64,000 nucleotides of DNA from Sphingorhabdus sp. 109 (GTDB taxonomy: Bacteria > Pseudomonadota > Alphaproteobacteria > Sphingomonadales > Sphingomonadaceae). Each line of letters starts with the position of its first letter. Position 1 is the stretch's first letter. Made by a program: the position numbers and the translations under genes. The DNA lies in assembly GCF_902506555.1 (NCBI RefSeq), contig NZ_LR732707.1:396001-460000 (forward strand), written 5' to 3'. Below the pieces are notes generated by a model. It saw only the letters and a list, made by a program, of their open reading frames with translations. It had not been told where the DNA came from and made no database searches. This document shows positions 39,365 to 47,545 of this stretch, piece by piece.

Positions 39365-39574
39365 ATGATCGGGGCCAAGATAATCCTGATGATATTCATC
39401 TGGCCTGCGGGGCCGGGGCCCGATACGCCGCGTTGGACAAGCGACGCCTATCTGACCGTTGCAAGCTGCGAAGAGGATGCTGTGGTGCTGAAGACCAGAA
39501 TTGGCGCGAAATACGGACCGGCCACCCGGATGGAGCATCATTGCATGCATCTGGACGATCGGGTGGACGCATGA
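39365..39574 (+). CDS. Small protein between guaB and rsmB, unknown
   Basis: 69 residues, starting with a hydrophobic stretch (MIGAKIILMIFIWPAG) that could be a signal or anchor, followed by about 50 residues with two cysteines (TVASCEEDAV and HHCMHL). No family recognised. Its stop overlaps the next ATG (ATGA), the same coupling used by real genes throughout the window, which is the main reason to believe it is translated. Confidence 0.6.
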   Translation: MIGAKIILMIFIWPAGPGPDTPRWTSDAYLTVASCEEDAVVLKTRIGAKYGPATRMEHHCMHLDDRVDA

Positions 39575-40749
39575 CCCCGGCAGCGAGACTGCAGGCAGCG
39601 ATAGAGATGCTGGACTGGATCATCGCCGCCGCGCGGGACAATGGAGCGTCGGCGGACAATATCGCCAAGAAATTCTTCAAGGAACGGCGCTATGCCGGAT
39701 CGGGTGACCGCCGGGCCATTCGCGAGCTGGTCTATTCCGCCATCCGGCGCTGGGGCGACCGGCCGGAAAGCGGCAGGCAGGCGATGCTGGGACTGGTCGA
39801 TGAACAGCCGGAATTACGGGAGTTCTTTAGCGGAGCCCATTATGGTCCCGCAGTGATCTCAGCGGACGAACCGGTCGCCAGCGGCCCACAGGTTCCGTCG
39901 TGGTTGACCGACCGGTTTGCCGGTCCGATCGACGAGAATGAACGCAAGGCGCTGTTTGACCGCGCGCCGTTGCATATCCGGATCAATGGGCAGCGCGCCG
40001 CGGATGGAGACGTCGAGGCCGCGTGGCCGGAAGCCGTCGGCCTGGCGCTGCCGCACGCCTATGAACTGCCCGCCGGGACCCAGCTGGAAGACAAGGCGCT
40101 GTTCCGCGAAGGGACCGTGGAAATCCAGGATCTCGGCAGTCAGGCGATTGCAATGGCGGGCGCCGCTGCGAAACCGGCGCTGACGCTGGACCTCTGTGCC
40201 GGTGCCGGTGGAAAAACATTGGCGCTGGCGGCCATGCTGCCGGCCGAAAGCAAGCTGATCGCGGCGGATACCGATCGCAATCGGCTTAGCCGGATCGAAC
40301 CCCGCAAGCGGCGGGCCAGCGCGCGCAATATCGAGACGATTTTGCTCGGTCCGGGCAAGGAAATGGAATCGCTGGACCATCTGAAAGGCCGCTGTGATCT
40401 GGTTCTGGTCGATGCCCCTTGCAGCGGGACAGGAACCTGGAGGCGCAATCCCGAACTGCGCTGGCGGATGACGCCGAAGCGACTGGAACATACGACAGAA
40501 CTGCAGCAAAGGTTGTTCGCGCTCGGCAGCGCGCTGGTAAAACCGGGCGGACGCCTGATTTACGCCGTGTGCTCGCTTCTTGATGCAGAGGGCGGCGACC
40601 AGACCGACCGCTTTCTCGAAAGCCATACGGGGTGGCGGGAAATATCGATTGATTTGCCGATTGGCCGCCCATATCGTAAAGGCCTTCTTCTTTCACCGCA
40701 TCATGACGGAACGGATGGCTTTTATTTTACCTGTCTCGAAAAATTGTGA
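39571..40749 (+). CDS. RsmB/NOP-type RNA cytosine methyltransferase
   Basis: 392 residues from the ATG overlapping the preceding stop. The SAM-binding loop is LDLCAGAGGKTLALA (about 207-221), motif IV is VDAPCSGTGTW (280-290) and motif VI carries the catalytic cysteine in YAVCSLLDAEGG. The N-terminal part is a helical RNA-binding region. It likely makes 5-methylcytosine in 16S rRNA or tRNA; the specific site is not readable. Confidence 0.92.
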   Translation: MTPAARLQAAIEMLDWIIAAARDNGASADNIAKKFFKERRYAGSGDRRAIRELVYSAIRRWGDRPESGRQAMLGLVDEQPELREFFSGAHYGPAVISADEPVASGPQVPSWLTDRFAGPIDENERKALFDRAPLHIRINGQRAADGDVEAAWPEAVGLALPHAYELPAGTQLEDKALFREGTVEIQDLGSQAIAMAGAAAKPALTLDLCAGAGGKTLALAAMLPAESKLIAADTDRNRLSRIEPRKRRASARNIETILLGPGKEMESLDHLKGRCDLVLVDAPCSGTGTWRRNPELRWRMTPKRLEHTTELQQRLFALGSALVKPGGRLIYAVCSLLDAEGGDQTDRFLESHTGWREISIDLPIGRPYRKGLLLSPHHDGTDGFYFTCLEKL

Positions 40750-40818
40750 TAGCAAAGCATGTTAAGCCAGCATGCAGATGAGTCTGGCTATGGTCGAGAG
40801 ACTTTATTGGAGCTGATT

Positions 40819-41349
40819 ATGCGTTTTTCACCGGCTGTCGTGGCCTTGTCTCTCGTCTTTGCCACTGTTTCCAGCGCCAGTTTCGGCCAGTCCGCCGATG
40901 TCGAGATCAAGCCCCGCTCGATCGAATATATGCAAATGGGTGAGGCGGCGCAGAAGCGCGGCGAACTCGATCTGGCCGCCGATCTTTACGAAACATCGCT
41001 GGTCGTCGATCCGCGCAACGGCTCTGCCTTCATCGCGCTGGCGCAAATTGCCCGGGTGCAGGAATTGCCCGGCAAGGCTATCCGTCTCTATCGCGAGGCG
41101 CTGATACTGGATCCGAACAATCTGGATGCGCTGGCCGGTCAGGGCGAGGCCCTGATCCAGCGCGGAGCACTGGAAAAGGCGCGGGTGAATCTGTCGCGGA
41201 TCGAAACCCTGTGCCGTTCGCGCTGCGCGCAAAACGACCAGCTGGCTTCGGCGATCAAGATAGCCGAAAAGAAACCGGTATTGTCGGCCGAAGCGGTTAC
41301 GCCCAAGCCGCAAATCGGGGACGAAGAACCGGCCACCGAAACACCGTGA
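40819..41349 (+). CDS. Exported TPR protein
   Basis: 176 residues from the ATG at 40819. Signal peptide ends near SSASFGQS (23). Three TPR units follow (about 33-135, for example AADLYETSLVVDPRNGSAF and AIRLYREALILDPNNLDAL), then a helix with two close cysteines (LCRSRCAQ) and a Pro/Glu-rich tail. Likely a periplasmic scaffold; the partner is unknown. Confidence 0.8.
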   Translation: MRFSPAVVALSLVFATVSSASFGQSADVEIKPRSIEYMQMGEAAQKRGELDLAADLYETSLVVDPRNGSAFIALAQIARVQELPGKAIRLYREALILDPNNLDALAGQGEALIQRGALEKARVNLSRIETLCRSRCAQNDQLASAIKIAEKKPVLSAEAVTPKPQIGDEEPATETP

Positions 41350-41368
41350 AGCGGGCTTCCGCTAAAAT

Positions 41369-42319
41369 CTAGAAATCATAGACCAAGGTCGCGCGGCTGA
41401 GCGTATCGGTCTTGATCCGGCCGGTCGGCGGATTGGTTTCATGTTCAATCGTATAGGACAGGCGAGCAGACAGCGATCCGAGCAGTTTTGCGTCGAGCGC
41501 TGATGTCGCGGTCAGGCTGGTATTGTCGCTGTCGATGACGACCACAGCCGAACTGAATCCCTGCGCATCGCTCGCATAGGTGCCACCAGCATCCTGTGAA
41601 AATTTCAGATGATCGGAAATCTTCCAGTCAAAATCGATACCGGCCAGCGCGGCCAGACTGCTTTTTGATCCACCGCCTGCAAAATTCGTGGTACGAAATG
41701 CGGGCCCAGCCTTTATGGCGAGCCGAATGTCTTTGGTCTTGACCAGTTCATAGCCCAGCCCGCCGGAAAGGGTGTAGCGGGCGGAAAATCCCTGGAACCG
41801 GTCCCGTTCAAACTGGGCCAGACCATAAGCGTAGAGGCTTTCGTCAAACTTGTAATTGGGTTCGATGGTCGCACTCAACTGGTCGCGGGTTGTGCTTCCA
41901 GAGCTGCGTTCATAATCGGCGCGCGCCTTGATGTTCAACCGCCACTTGACCGCGTCCTTGACCAGTTTCAGACCGCCTGAAATCCCGAGATTTCTGGTGT
42001 TCCCGGTCGAACGGAAACCGCCGATTTCGCCTTGTCCCTTCCAGTTTTCGAAAAAACCGGCTTGCTGTTTTTCGCGCAGAGCCACGGCCGCCGCTTTCGC
42101 CTGCCGGGCATTGAAGTCGGCCATCAAAGCATCGATCTCGGCATGGTCATCGGGGTTTGTTGCCTTGGCGATTTTCACAATGGCGGCAACGTCCTGCTTG
42201 TCGTCCGATGCTATGGCGGCGTCGATCATTTCTCTGACCGGGTCGGGCAGCGCTGCGGCGGCTGGCGTGGAGGCGCTTGCCGCAACGAGAATTGCGGCCG
42301 CTACTGCTGGTCTGGTCAT
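41369..42319 (-). CDS. DUF481 outer-membrane beta-barrel protein
   Basis: 316 residues. Signal peptide (to about 23, PAAAA), a helical segment (about 25-85) and a C-terminal barrel of DUF481/YdiY type (about 95-316, with GEIGGFRSTGNTRNLGISGG near the start and a terminal phenylalanine in LVYDF, the usual outer-membrane assembly signal). Function unknown in this family. Confidence 0.85.
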   Translation of the reverse strand: MTRPAVAAAILVAASASTPAAAALPDPVREMIDAAIASDDKQDVAAIVKIAKATNPDDHAEIDALMADFNARQAKAAAVALREKQQAGFFENWKGQGEIGGFRSTGNTRNLGISGGLKLVKDAVKWRLNIKARADYERSSGSTTRDQLSATIEPNYKFDESLYAYGLAQFERDRFQGFSARYTLSGGLGYELVKTKDIRLAIKAGPAFRTTNFAGGGSKSSLAALAGIDFDWKISDHLKFSQDAGGTYASDAQGFSSAVVVIDSDNTSLTATSALDAKLLGSLSARLSYTIEHETNPPTGRIKTDTLSRATLVYDF

Positions 42320-42341
42320 AGAGAATTCCTGCTTACTGTTA

Positions 42342-42785
42342 CTAGATCAGCGGCAGAAACTCTTTCAAAACCGCCCGATACAGGTCCCTTTTGAAGGGTA
42401 CGATCAGATCTGGCAAGCCCTGCGGATCGGTCCATTTCCAGTTCTTGAACTCGGGATGTTCGGTCTGGATATCGATATGATCATCCTCGCCGGTGAAGCG
42501 CATCAGGAACCAGCTCTGCCGCTGGCCGCGATATTTGCCCTTCCATATCTTGCCGAGCAGCTCGTCGGGCAGGTCATAGAGATATTCCTCGGTGCTGCGA
42601 CCGATGATCTGGACGAAATCTTCGACCACGCCGGTTTCCTCGCGCAGCTCGCGCAAGGCTGCCGTTTCCGGCTCTTCGCCCTTATCGATCCCGCCTTGCG
42701 GCATCTGCCAGGCATCGGGATAGTTGCTGTCCGCCGCATCCAGACGCTGGCCGACAAATACCTGACCCGACCGGTTCGCGAGCAT
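42342..42785 (-). CDS. rppH: RNA pyrophosphohydrolase RppH (N-terminus uncertain)
   Basis: A Nudix hydrolase; the Nudix box is [20 protein letters not shown] (broken after 20) continuing TGVV. The C-terminal half ([28 protein letters not shown]) is RppH-like. It would remove pyrophosphate from the 5' end of mRNAs or dinucleoside polyphosphates. The first ATG in frame gives [10 protein letters not shown], but the conserved YRPCAGI lies just upstream in frame and has no ATG, GTG or TTG before it; a rare ATC start at 42830 or 42827 after AAAGG is possible. See findings. Confidence 0.88.
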   Translation of the reverse strand: MLANRSGQVFVGQRLDAADSNYPDAWQMPQGGIDKGEEPETAALRELREETGVVEDFVQIIGRSTEEYLYDLPDELLGKIWKGKYRGQRQSWFLMRFTGEDDHIDIQTEHPEFKNWKWTDPQGLPDLIVPFKRDLYRAVLKEFLPLI

Positions 42786-43015
42786 GATCCCGGCGCAGGG
42801 GCGGTAGGGGAGATGGGAGAAGTCGATGATGTTTACCTTTCCAAAGTCATGTGCTGCACGGTCCTGTCTGGCAGCCGTGATGTTCCGGCGCGCCTCTAGC
42901 GCATAAACGCAGGGCCAGCTAGCGAGTCTTGCCAGCGAAACTAATTATCCGCTGGGCGGACGGCAATAGCGGGAAGGGCCGCAGACCGAAGTGTTCCGTC
43001 AGCAGCCGGTCCGGC

Positions 43016-43966
43016 CTATGACTGCAGCGAAGCCAGCGTTGTTTTCCAGGCGGTGATCATCTTGTCGACATCTTGCTGGGCGGTGGGCACGGCTTTGCGA
43101 ATATTGATGAAGCCGTGGACATTGCCCGCCATTTCCATGAAAGTCGTGTTCACGCCGTGGCGGATCAGGTCGGCGGCATAATCACGCCCCTGATCCCGCA
43201 GCGGATCGAGGCCGGCGGTGACCAGCACCGTCGGCGGTGATTTTGCCAGATCACCAAGATAGGGCGACACCCGAATGTCGTCATCCTTTGCCGCATAATG
43301 GCTGTTGAAATAGTCCATACTGTCCCTGGTCAGCAGAAACCCTTCGGCAAATTCGTCCATCGATCCGCCCTTCGCATCCATCCGGCTGGCGGGATAGATG
43401 GGGAATTGCGCGACCACGGGGACGGACGCCGGTTCGCTGGCCAGCACCTGTCCGACAACCAGCGTGAGATTGCCGCCGGCGCTGTCGCCGCACGGGATCA
43501 TGCCGCTGATCTGCAAGTTGAGCTGTTCCTGGTTATCGGCGACCCAGCACGTCGCGGCAAGGCTGTCCTCGGGAGCAGCCGGGAAGGGCGCTTCCGGGGC
43601 CAGCCGATAATCCACGGCGATGACCGGCATATCCATTTCGCGTGCTATATAGGTGCAGAAACTATGGTGGGAATCGAGATCGCCGATCACAAATCCGCCA
43701 CCGTGATAGAAGATGATGACGGGTGTTTCCGCGCTGCGTTCGGCTTGGCTGTCGTAGAGCCGCAGCGCGATATCGCCGGCGGGGCCGGGGCAGGACAAGT
43801 CTTCGATACGCGGGATTTCAACCGCGTCCGCTTCGAGCATCGCCGCCATTACATTGTACATTTCGCGGGCCGCTGCGGGTTCGACTTCCGACATCAGCGG
43901 CTGGTCGGATTGAGCCATCATCGTCAGAATCATCTGCACATCGGGGCGCACATAAGCGTCAGTCAT
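43016..43966 (-). CDS. Alpha/beta hydrolase, HSL (hormone-sensitive lipase) family
   Basis: 316 residues. The oxyanion motif HGGGFVIGD (about 89-97), nucleophile GDSAGGN (about 159-165), an acid near DPLRDQG and histidine in GNVHGF are all visible, giving a complete HSL-type carboxylesterase. Substrates are unknown. AGGAGA precedes the start. Upstream lies an inverted repeat that may be an operator. Confidence 0.9.
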   Translation of the reverse strand: MTDAYVRPDVQMILTMMAQSDQPLMSEVEPAAAREMYNVMAAMLEADAVEIPRIEDLSCPGPAGDIALRLYDSQAERSAETPVIIFYHGGGFVIGDLDSHHSFCTYIAREMDMPVIAVDYRLAPEAPFPAAPEDSLAATCWVADNQEQLNLQISGMIPCGDSAGGNLTLVVGQVLASEPASVPVVAQFPIYPASRMDAKGGSMDEFAEGFLLTRDSMDYFNSHYAAKDDDIRVSPYLGDLAKSPPTVLVTAGLDPLRDQGRDYAADLIRHGVNTTFMEMAGNVHGFINIRKAVPTAQQDVDKMITAWKTTLASLQS

Positions 43967-43991
43967 CTCTCTTCTCCTAGCGTTTAACTAA

Positions 43992-44033
43992 CCGATTAGA
44001 TCAGGCCGCGCGCACTAGGCAAGCGCTAATCGG
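43992..44033. promoter_or_regulatory. Inverted repeat upstream of the esterase
   Basis: CCGATTAG (43992-43999) and CTAATCGG (44026-44033) are exact reverse complements, separated by 26 bases. The left arm also overlaps a smaller dyad, CTAA-CCGA-TTAG. Placed 26 bases before the esterase start, it could be a repressor site; no regulator gene is adjacent. Confidence 0.35.
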
Positions 44034-44147
44034 GAAGGTCGTCCCAAACAAATGCTTTATCCCTATTAGTTTTTGTGGTTTGAAGCGGGGCACATTGCTG
44101 CTCTAGGGCGGGATGCGTAATAATAATTAAGGCACGGAAAATCCATT

Positions 44148-46037
44148 ATGGCCACCGCATTGAAGCAGGAAGAACCGAATAGTCCCAATAGTGATGGCGC
44201 AGAAAATGTCGTCGTCCGTTTTGCCGGAGACAGCGGCGACGGGATGCAGCTGACCGGAGGACAGTTCACGCTGTCGACCGCGCTGGCGGGCAGCGATCTT
44301 GCGACCTTCCCCGATTTTCCGGCTGAAATCCGGGCGCCGCAGGGGACCCTGTTCGGCGTGTCCGCTTTCCAGATCAATTTCGGCAGCCGCGCGATCGAAA
44401 CCGCCGGCGACCAGCCGGATGTGCTGATCGCGATGAACCCTGCCGCGCTGAAAACCAATGTCGAGGCCTTGCGGCCCGGCGGTCTGATCATCGCCGACTC
44501 CGGCGAGTTCGGAAAACGGAATCTCGACAAGGCGAAATATGAGAATAATCCGCTGGAAGACGGGTCTCTCGCCAAATGGCAATTGCTCAAGCTGGATATT
44601 TCCGCGCTGACGCTCGAAGCGGTGAAACCGTTCGGTCTTGGCAATAAAGAAGCGCTGCGCTGCAAGAATATGTGGACGCTGGGGCTGGCATTGTGGATGT
44701 TCGAACGCGACCGGGAGCCAATCATCGACTGGCTGAAGGGTAAATTTGCCAAATTGCCGGATGTTGCAGAAGCCAATATCGCGGCGCTCAACGCCGGCCA
44801 TGCTTATGGCGAAACTGCCGAACTATCCGGTGAAGGTCTTGGCAGCGGCCATCTGACCACGCGCAAAGTGGGTGCGGCGCCGTCTGCGCCGGGTAAATAT
44901 CGCACGGTGACGGGCGCGGAATCGCTCTCGCTGGGACTGGTCGCCGGTGCGCAGCTGGCGGACTTGCCGATGTTCTTTGGCGGCTATCCGATCACCCCGG
45001 CTTCTGCAATTCTGCACCATTTGTCACGCCTGAAAGAATTTGGCGTCACCACATTCCAGGCAGAAGACGAAATTGCCGCGATCGCGGCGGCCATTGGCGC
45101 CAGCTATGCCGGTAAGCTTGGCATTACGTCATCTTCAGGTCCCGGCATTGCGCTGAAGGGCGAGGCAATCGGTCTGGCGATCATGACCGAATTGCCGTTG
45201 GTGATTGTCAATTCGCAGCGCGGCGGCCCTTCGACCGGCTTGCCGACCAAGACCGAGCAATCGGACCTCTATCAGGCTGTCTATGGCCGCAACGGCGATG
45301 CGCCAATGCCGGTCATTGCCGCCCGTTCGCCAAGCGATGCGTTTGAATGCGCAATCGAGGCGGTGCGGATTGCAGTGCAATATATGACGCCGGTCATGCT
45401 GCTGACCGACGGCTATATTGCCAATGCGGCTGAGCCTTGGAAGATTCCCGATGTGTCCGGTCTGGAGCCGTTCCCGACAACCTTCCTCGAAACCATGCCG
45501 GCCGACGGATTGAAGCCTTATGCGCGCGACGGGAAACTCGCACGGCCTTGGATCAAGCCGGGCACGCCCGAACTGATGCATCGGATTGGCGGCATCGAGA
45601 AGGGCGTCGATACAGGCCATATCGATTATGGCGCGGCCAATCACCAGAAGATGACTGAAATCCGTCGCGACAAGGTGCTCGGCGTTGCCGACAGCATTCC
45701 CGACCAGGATGTCGCGCTCGGCAATACGAGCGGCAAGCTGGCGGTGGTCGGCTGGGGTTCGACTTTCGGTCCGATCCATCAGGCGGTGCGCCGGGCTGTC
45801 GAAGCGGGCAAGGATGTTGCCCATATCCATATTCGGAATATCTGGCCGATGCCGAAAAATCTCGGCGACTTGCTGAAAGGCTATGACCGCGTGATCGTAC
45901 CCGAAATGAACACCGGACAGCTGAAAACCGTGTTGCGCGACCTATATCTGGTCGATGCCAAGCCGGTGAACAAGGTATCCGGCCAGCCCTTTACCATTGC
46001 CGAAATTGAAGCGGCGATTGAGGAGAATCTGTCATGA
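44148..46037 (+). CDS. korA: 2-oxoglutarate:ferredoxin oxidoreductase, fused gamma-alpha subunit
   Basis: 629 residues. The N-terminal gamma-type domain (about 20-195, VVVRFAGDSGDGMQLTGGQF) is followed by the alpha/pyrimidine-binding domains (about 245-629) with GGYPITPAS, GPSTGLPTKTEQSDL and a C-terminal DRVIVPEMNTGQL. With KorB it decarboxylates a 2-oxo acid, probably 2-oxoglutarate, to the acyl-CoA and reduces ferredoxin. Coupled to korB by an ATGA overlap. Confidence 0.93.
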   Translation: MATALKQEEPNSPNSDGAENVVVRFAGDSGDGMQLTGGQFTLSTALAGSDLATFPDFPAEIRAPQGTLFGVSAFQINFGSRAIETAGDQPDVLIAMNPAALKTNVEALRPGGLIIADSGEFGKRNLDKAKYENNPLEDGSLAKWQLLKLDISALTLEAVKPFGLGNKEALRCKNMWTLGLALWMFERDREPIIDWLKGKFAKLPDVAEANIAALNAGHAYGETAELSGEGLGSGHLTTRKVGAAPSAPGKYRTVTGAESLSLGLVAGAQLADLPMFFGGYPITPASAILHHLSRLKEFGVTTFQAEDEIAAIAAAIGASYAGKLGITSSSGPGIALKGEAIGLAIMTELPLVIVNSQRGGPSTGLPTKTEQSDLYQAVYGRNGDAPMPVIAARSPSDAFECAIEAVRIAVQYMTPVMLLTDGYIANAAEPWKIPDVSGLEPFPTTFLETMPADGLKPYARDGKLARPWIKPGTPELMHRIGGIEKGVDTGHIDYGAANHQKMTEIRRDKVLGVADSIPDQDVALGNTSGKLAVVGWGSTFGPIHQAVRRAVEAGKDVAHIHIRNIWPMPKNLGDLLKGYDRVIVPEMNTGQLKTVLRDLYLVDAKPVNKVSGQPFTIAEIEAAIEENLS

Positions 46038-47065
46038 ACGAGATGACAAAAATCACGACCACGCTGAAAGACTGGGAAACCGATCAGGAAGTCCGCTGGT
46101 GCCCCGGGTGCGGCGATTACGCCATTTTAAAGGCCGTACAGCGCACCATGCCCGATCTGGGGGCTGACCCGTCCAAGACGGTCTTTGTCAGCGGTATCGG
46201 CTGCTCCTCGCGCTTTCCTTATTATATGGAGACTTATGGCTTCCATACGATCCACGGGCGTGCGCCAGCAGTGGCTACGGGCGTCAAGCTCGCCAATCCG
46301 GAGCTCGACGTGTGGATCATCACCGGCGACGGCGATGCGCTGTCGATTGGCGGCAACCACACGATGCATCTGCTGCGCCGCAATCTCGATTGCCAGGTGA
46401 TGCTGTTCAACAACGAGATTTACGGCCTGACCAAGGGCCAATATTCGCCGACCAGCCGACAGGGCACGCAAAGCCCGTCGACGCCATATGGTTCGGTCGA
46501 CCGGCCCGCTTCGCCCTGTGCTTTTGCTTTGGGTGCCGGTGCGCGCTTCGTTGCCCGCGGCATTGATGTGCACAAGGGATTGCCCGATGTTCTCAAGGCA
46601 GCCCACGCCCACAAGGGCACGTCGTTCATCGAGATTTTCCAGAATTGCATCGTCTATAACAAGGATGTGTTCGAGGAATTTGCGGCCAAGAAGACCGCGG
46701 CCGACACGCAGTTGCATCTGGTCGACGGGGAGCCCATGCTGTTTGGCAAAGGCACCAAGGGTATCACGCTCAACCGCAAGACCCTGCAGCTGGAAGTGGT
46801 CGACGTCGTCGATGGTGACTGGGAAGCGGCCGATGTGATTGTTCATGATGTCACCAACCGCTCGGTCGCGCATATGCTGATCGAAATGCAGTTTGGCGAA
46901 TTCCCGATGGCTCTGGGCGTGCTCTATGACGATCCGCGTCCGACGTTCGAAGCGGCTGTTGTCGCGCAAAATGAGGCGGCGTCGGCTGGTAAAAAGCCGG
47001 ATTTGCAGGCCTTGCTGAGCAAGGGGCAGACCTGGACGGTGGCTGAGGGCGGGCCGGAACTGTAA
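46034..47065 (+). CDS. korB: 2-oxoglutarate:ferredoxin oxidoreductase beta subunit
   Basis: 343 residues carrying the thiamine diphosphate site (GDGDALSIGGNHTMH, about 97-111, then NNEIYGLTKGQYSPTS) and cysteines for a 4Fe-4S cluster (WCPGCGDY, GIGCSSR and FQNCIVYN). It pairs with KorA. The GxxExxY cassette begins ten bases after its stop. Confidence 0.95.
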   Translation: MNEMTKITTTLKDWETDQEVRWCPGCGDYAILKAVQRTMPDLGADPSKTVFVSGIGCSSRFPYYMETYGFHTIHGRAPAVATGVKLANPELDVWIITGDGDALSIGGNHTMHLLRRNLDCQVMLFNNEIYGLTKGQYSPTSRQGTQSPSTPYGSVDRPASPCAFALGAGARFVARGIDVHKGLPDVLKAAHAHKGTSFIEIFQNCIVYNKDVFEEFAAKKTAADTQLHLVDGEPMLFGKGTKGITLNRKTLQLEVVDVVDGDWEAADVIVHDVTNRSVAHMLIEMQFGEFPMALGVLYDDPRPTFEAAVVAQNEAASAGKKPDLQALLSKGQTWTVAEGGPEL

Positions 47066-47075
47066 AGATTCTGGA

Positions 47076-47102
47076 CTCGCACGAAGACACGAAGGCACTA
47101 AG
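47076..47102 (+). repeat. Left inverted-repeat arm of the GxxExxY cassette
   Basis: 27 bases built from 8-base units: CACGAAGA, CACGAAGG, CACTAAGA. It matches the reverse complement of 47511-47537 at 25 of 27 positions. It begins ten bases after korB. Confidence 0.85.
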
Positions 47103-47110
47103 ATGTCGGC

Positions 47111-47500
47111 GTGGAACGTATTGAAGAGTTCGCCAAAGTCTGTGTTGATTGTGGTTTCTGGCTGCACAAGGAGTTGGGCCCGGGACTGCTTGAATCCGCC
47201 TATGAAATATTGCTTTGCGAGAGTTTGAAAGAGAAAGGTCTTTCTGTCGAAAGACAGAGGATCATTCCTATTGTCTTCAAGGGGCGAGTTTTGGACGAGG
47301 CATTTCGGGCTGGCCTGATCGTCGAAAACAGACTGTTGATTGAGTTGAAGTCTACCGAACGCTACGCACCGGTTCACGCCAAGCAATTGTTGACCTATCT
47401 ACGTTTGATGGATTTGCCGCTCGGTTTCCTGATGAACTTTGGCGCAGCCACTTTCAAAGAAGGCGTAAAACGGATAGCCAATGACCATTATGCAATCTAA
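47111..47500 (+). CDS. GxxExxY family protein (PD-(D/E)XK-like fold)
   Basis: 129 residues from a GTG nine bases after the left repeat arm. The name-giving motif is GLLESAY (25-31). The nuclease-like core is FRAGLIVENRLLIELKST (65-82): E79-L-K81 is present, but the usual Asp of the ADL segment is Gly here. Family members are often repeated in genomes with short tandem repeats near them; their function is not established. The body differs from neighbouring metabolic genes in lower GC. Confidence 0.85.
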   Translation: MERIEEFAKVCVDCGFWLHKELGPGLLESAYEILLCESLKEKGLSVERQRIIPIVFKGRVLDEAFRAGLIVENRLLIELKSTERYAPVHAKQLLTYLRLMDLPLGFLMNFGAATFKEGVKRIANDHYAI

Positions 47501-47510
47501 GCACCTCTTT

Positions 47511-47537
47511 CTTTGTGCCTTCGTGTCTTCGTGTGAG
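47511..47537 (-). repeat. Right inverted-repeat arm of the GxxExxY cassette
   Basis: On the minus strand it reads in the same 8-base units as the left arm (CACGAAGA, CACGAAGG, CACAAAGA). It begins ten bases after the GxxExxY stop and ends eight bases before the TTG start of the next gene, whose ribosome site would overlap it. Confidence 0.85.
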
Positions 47538-47545
47538 CAAAAATC

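Larger units (their letters stand above)
47076..47537. mobile_element. Candidate inverted-repeat-bounded GxxExxY cassette
   Basis: A 462-base segment bounded by near-perfect 27-base inverted repeats and filled almost entirely by the GxxExxY gene. It occupies essentially the whole space between korB and the next gene. No transposase is encoded and no target duplication was recognised, so if mobile it would depend on an enzyme elsewhere. The arms could also be transcript hairpins or gene-associated repeats rather than element ends. Confidence 0.45.

Noticed and set aside
47076-47537. CRISPR-like array from the 8-base repeats around the GxxExxY gene
   Set aside because: Only three short units per side, in inverted orientation, without spacers of even length.
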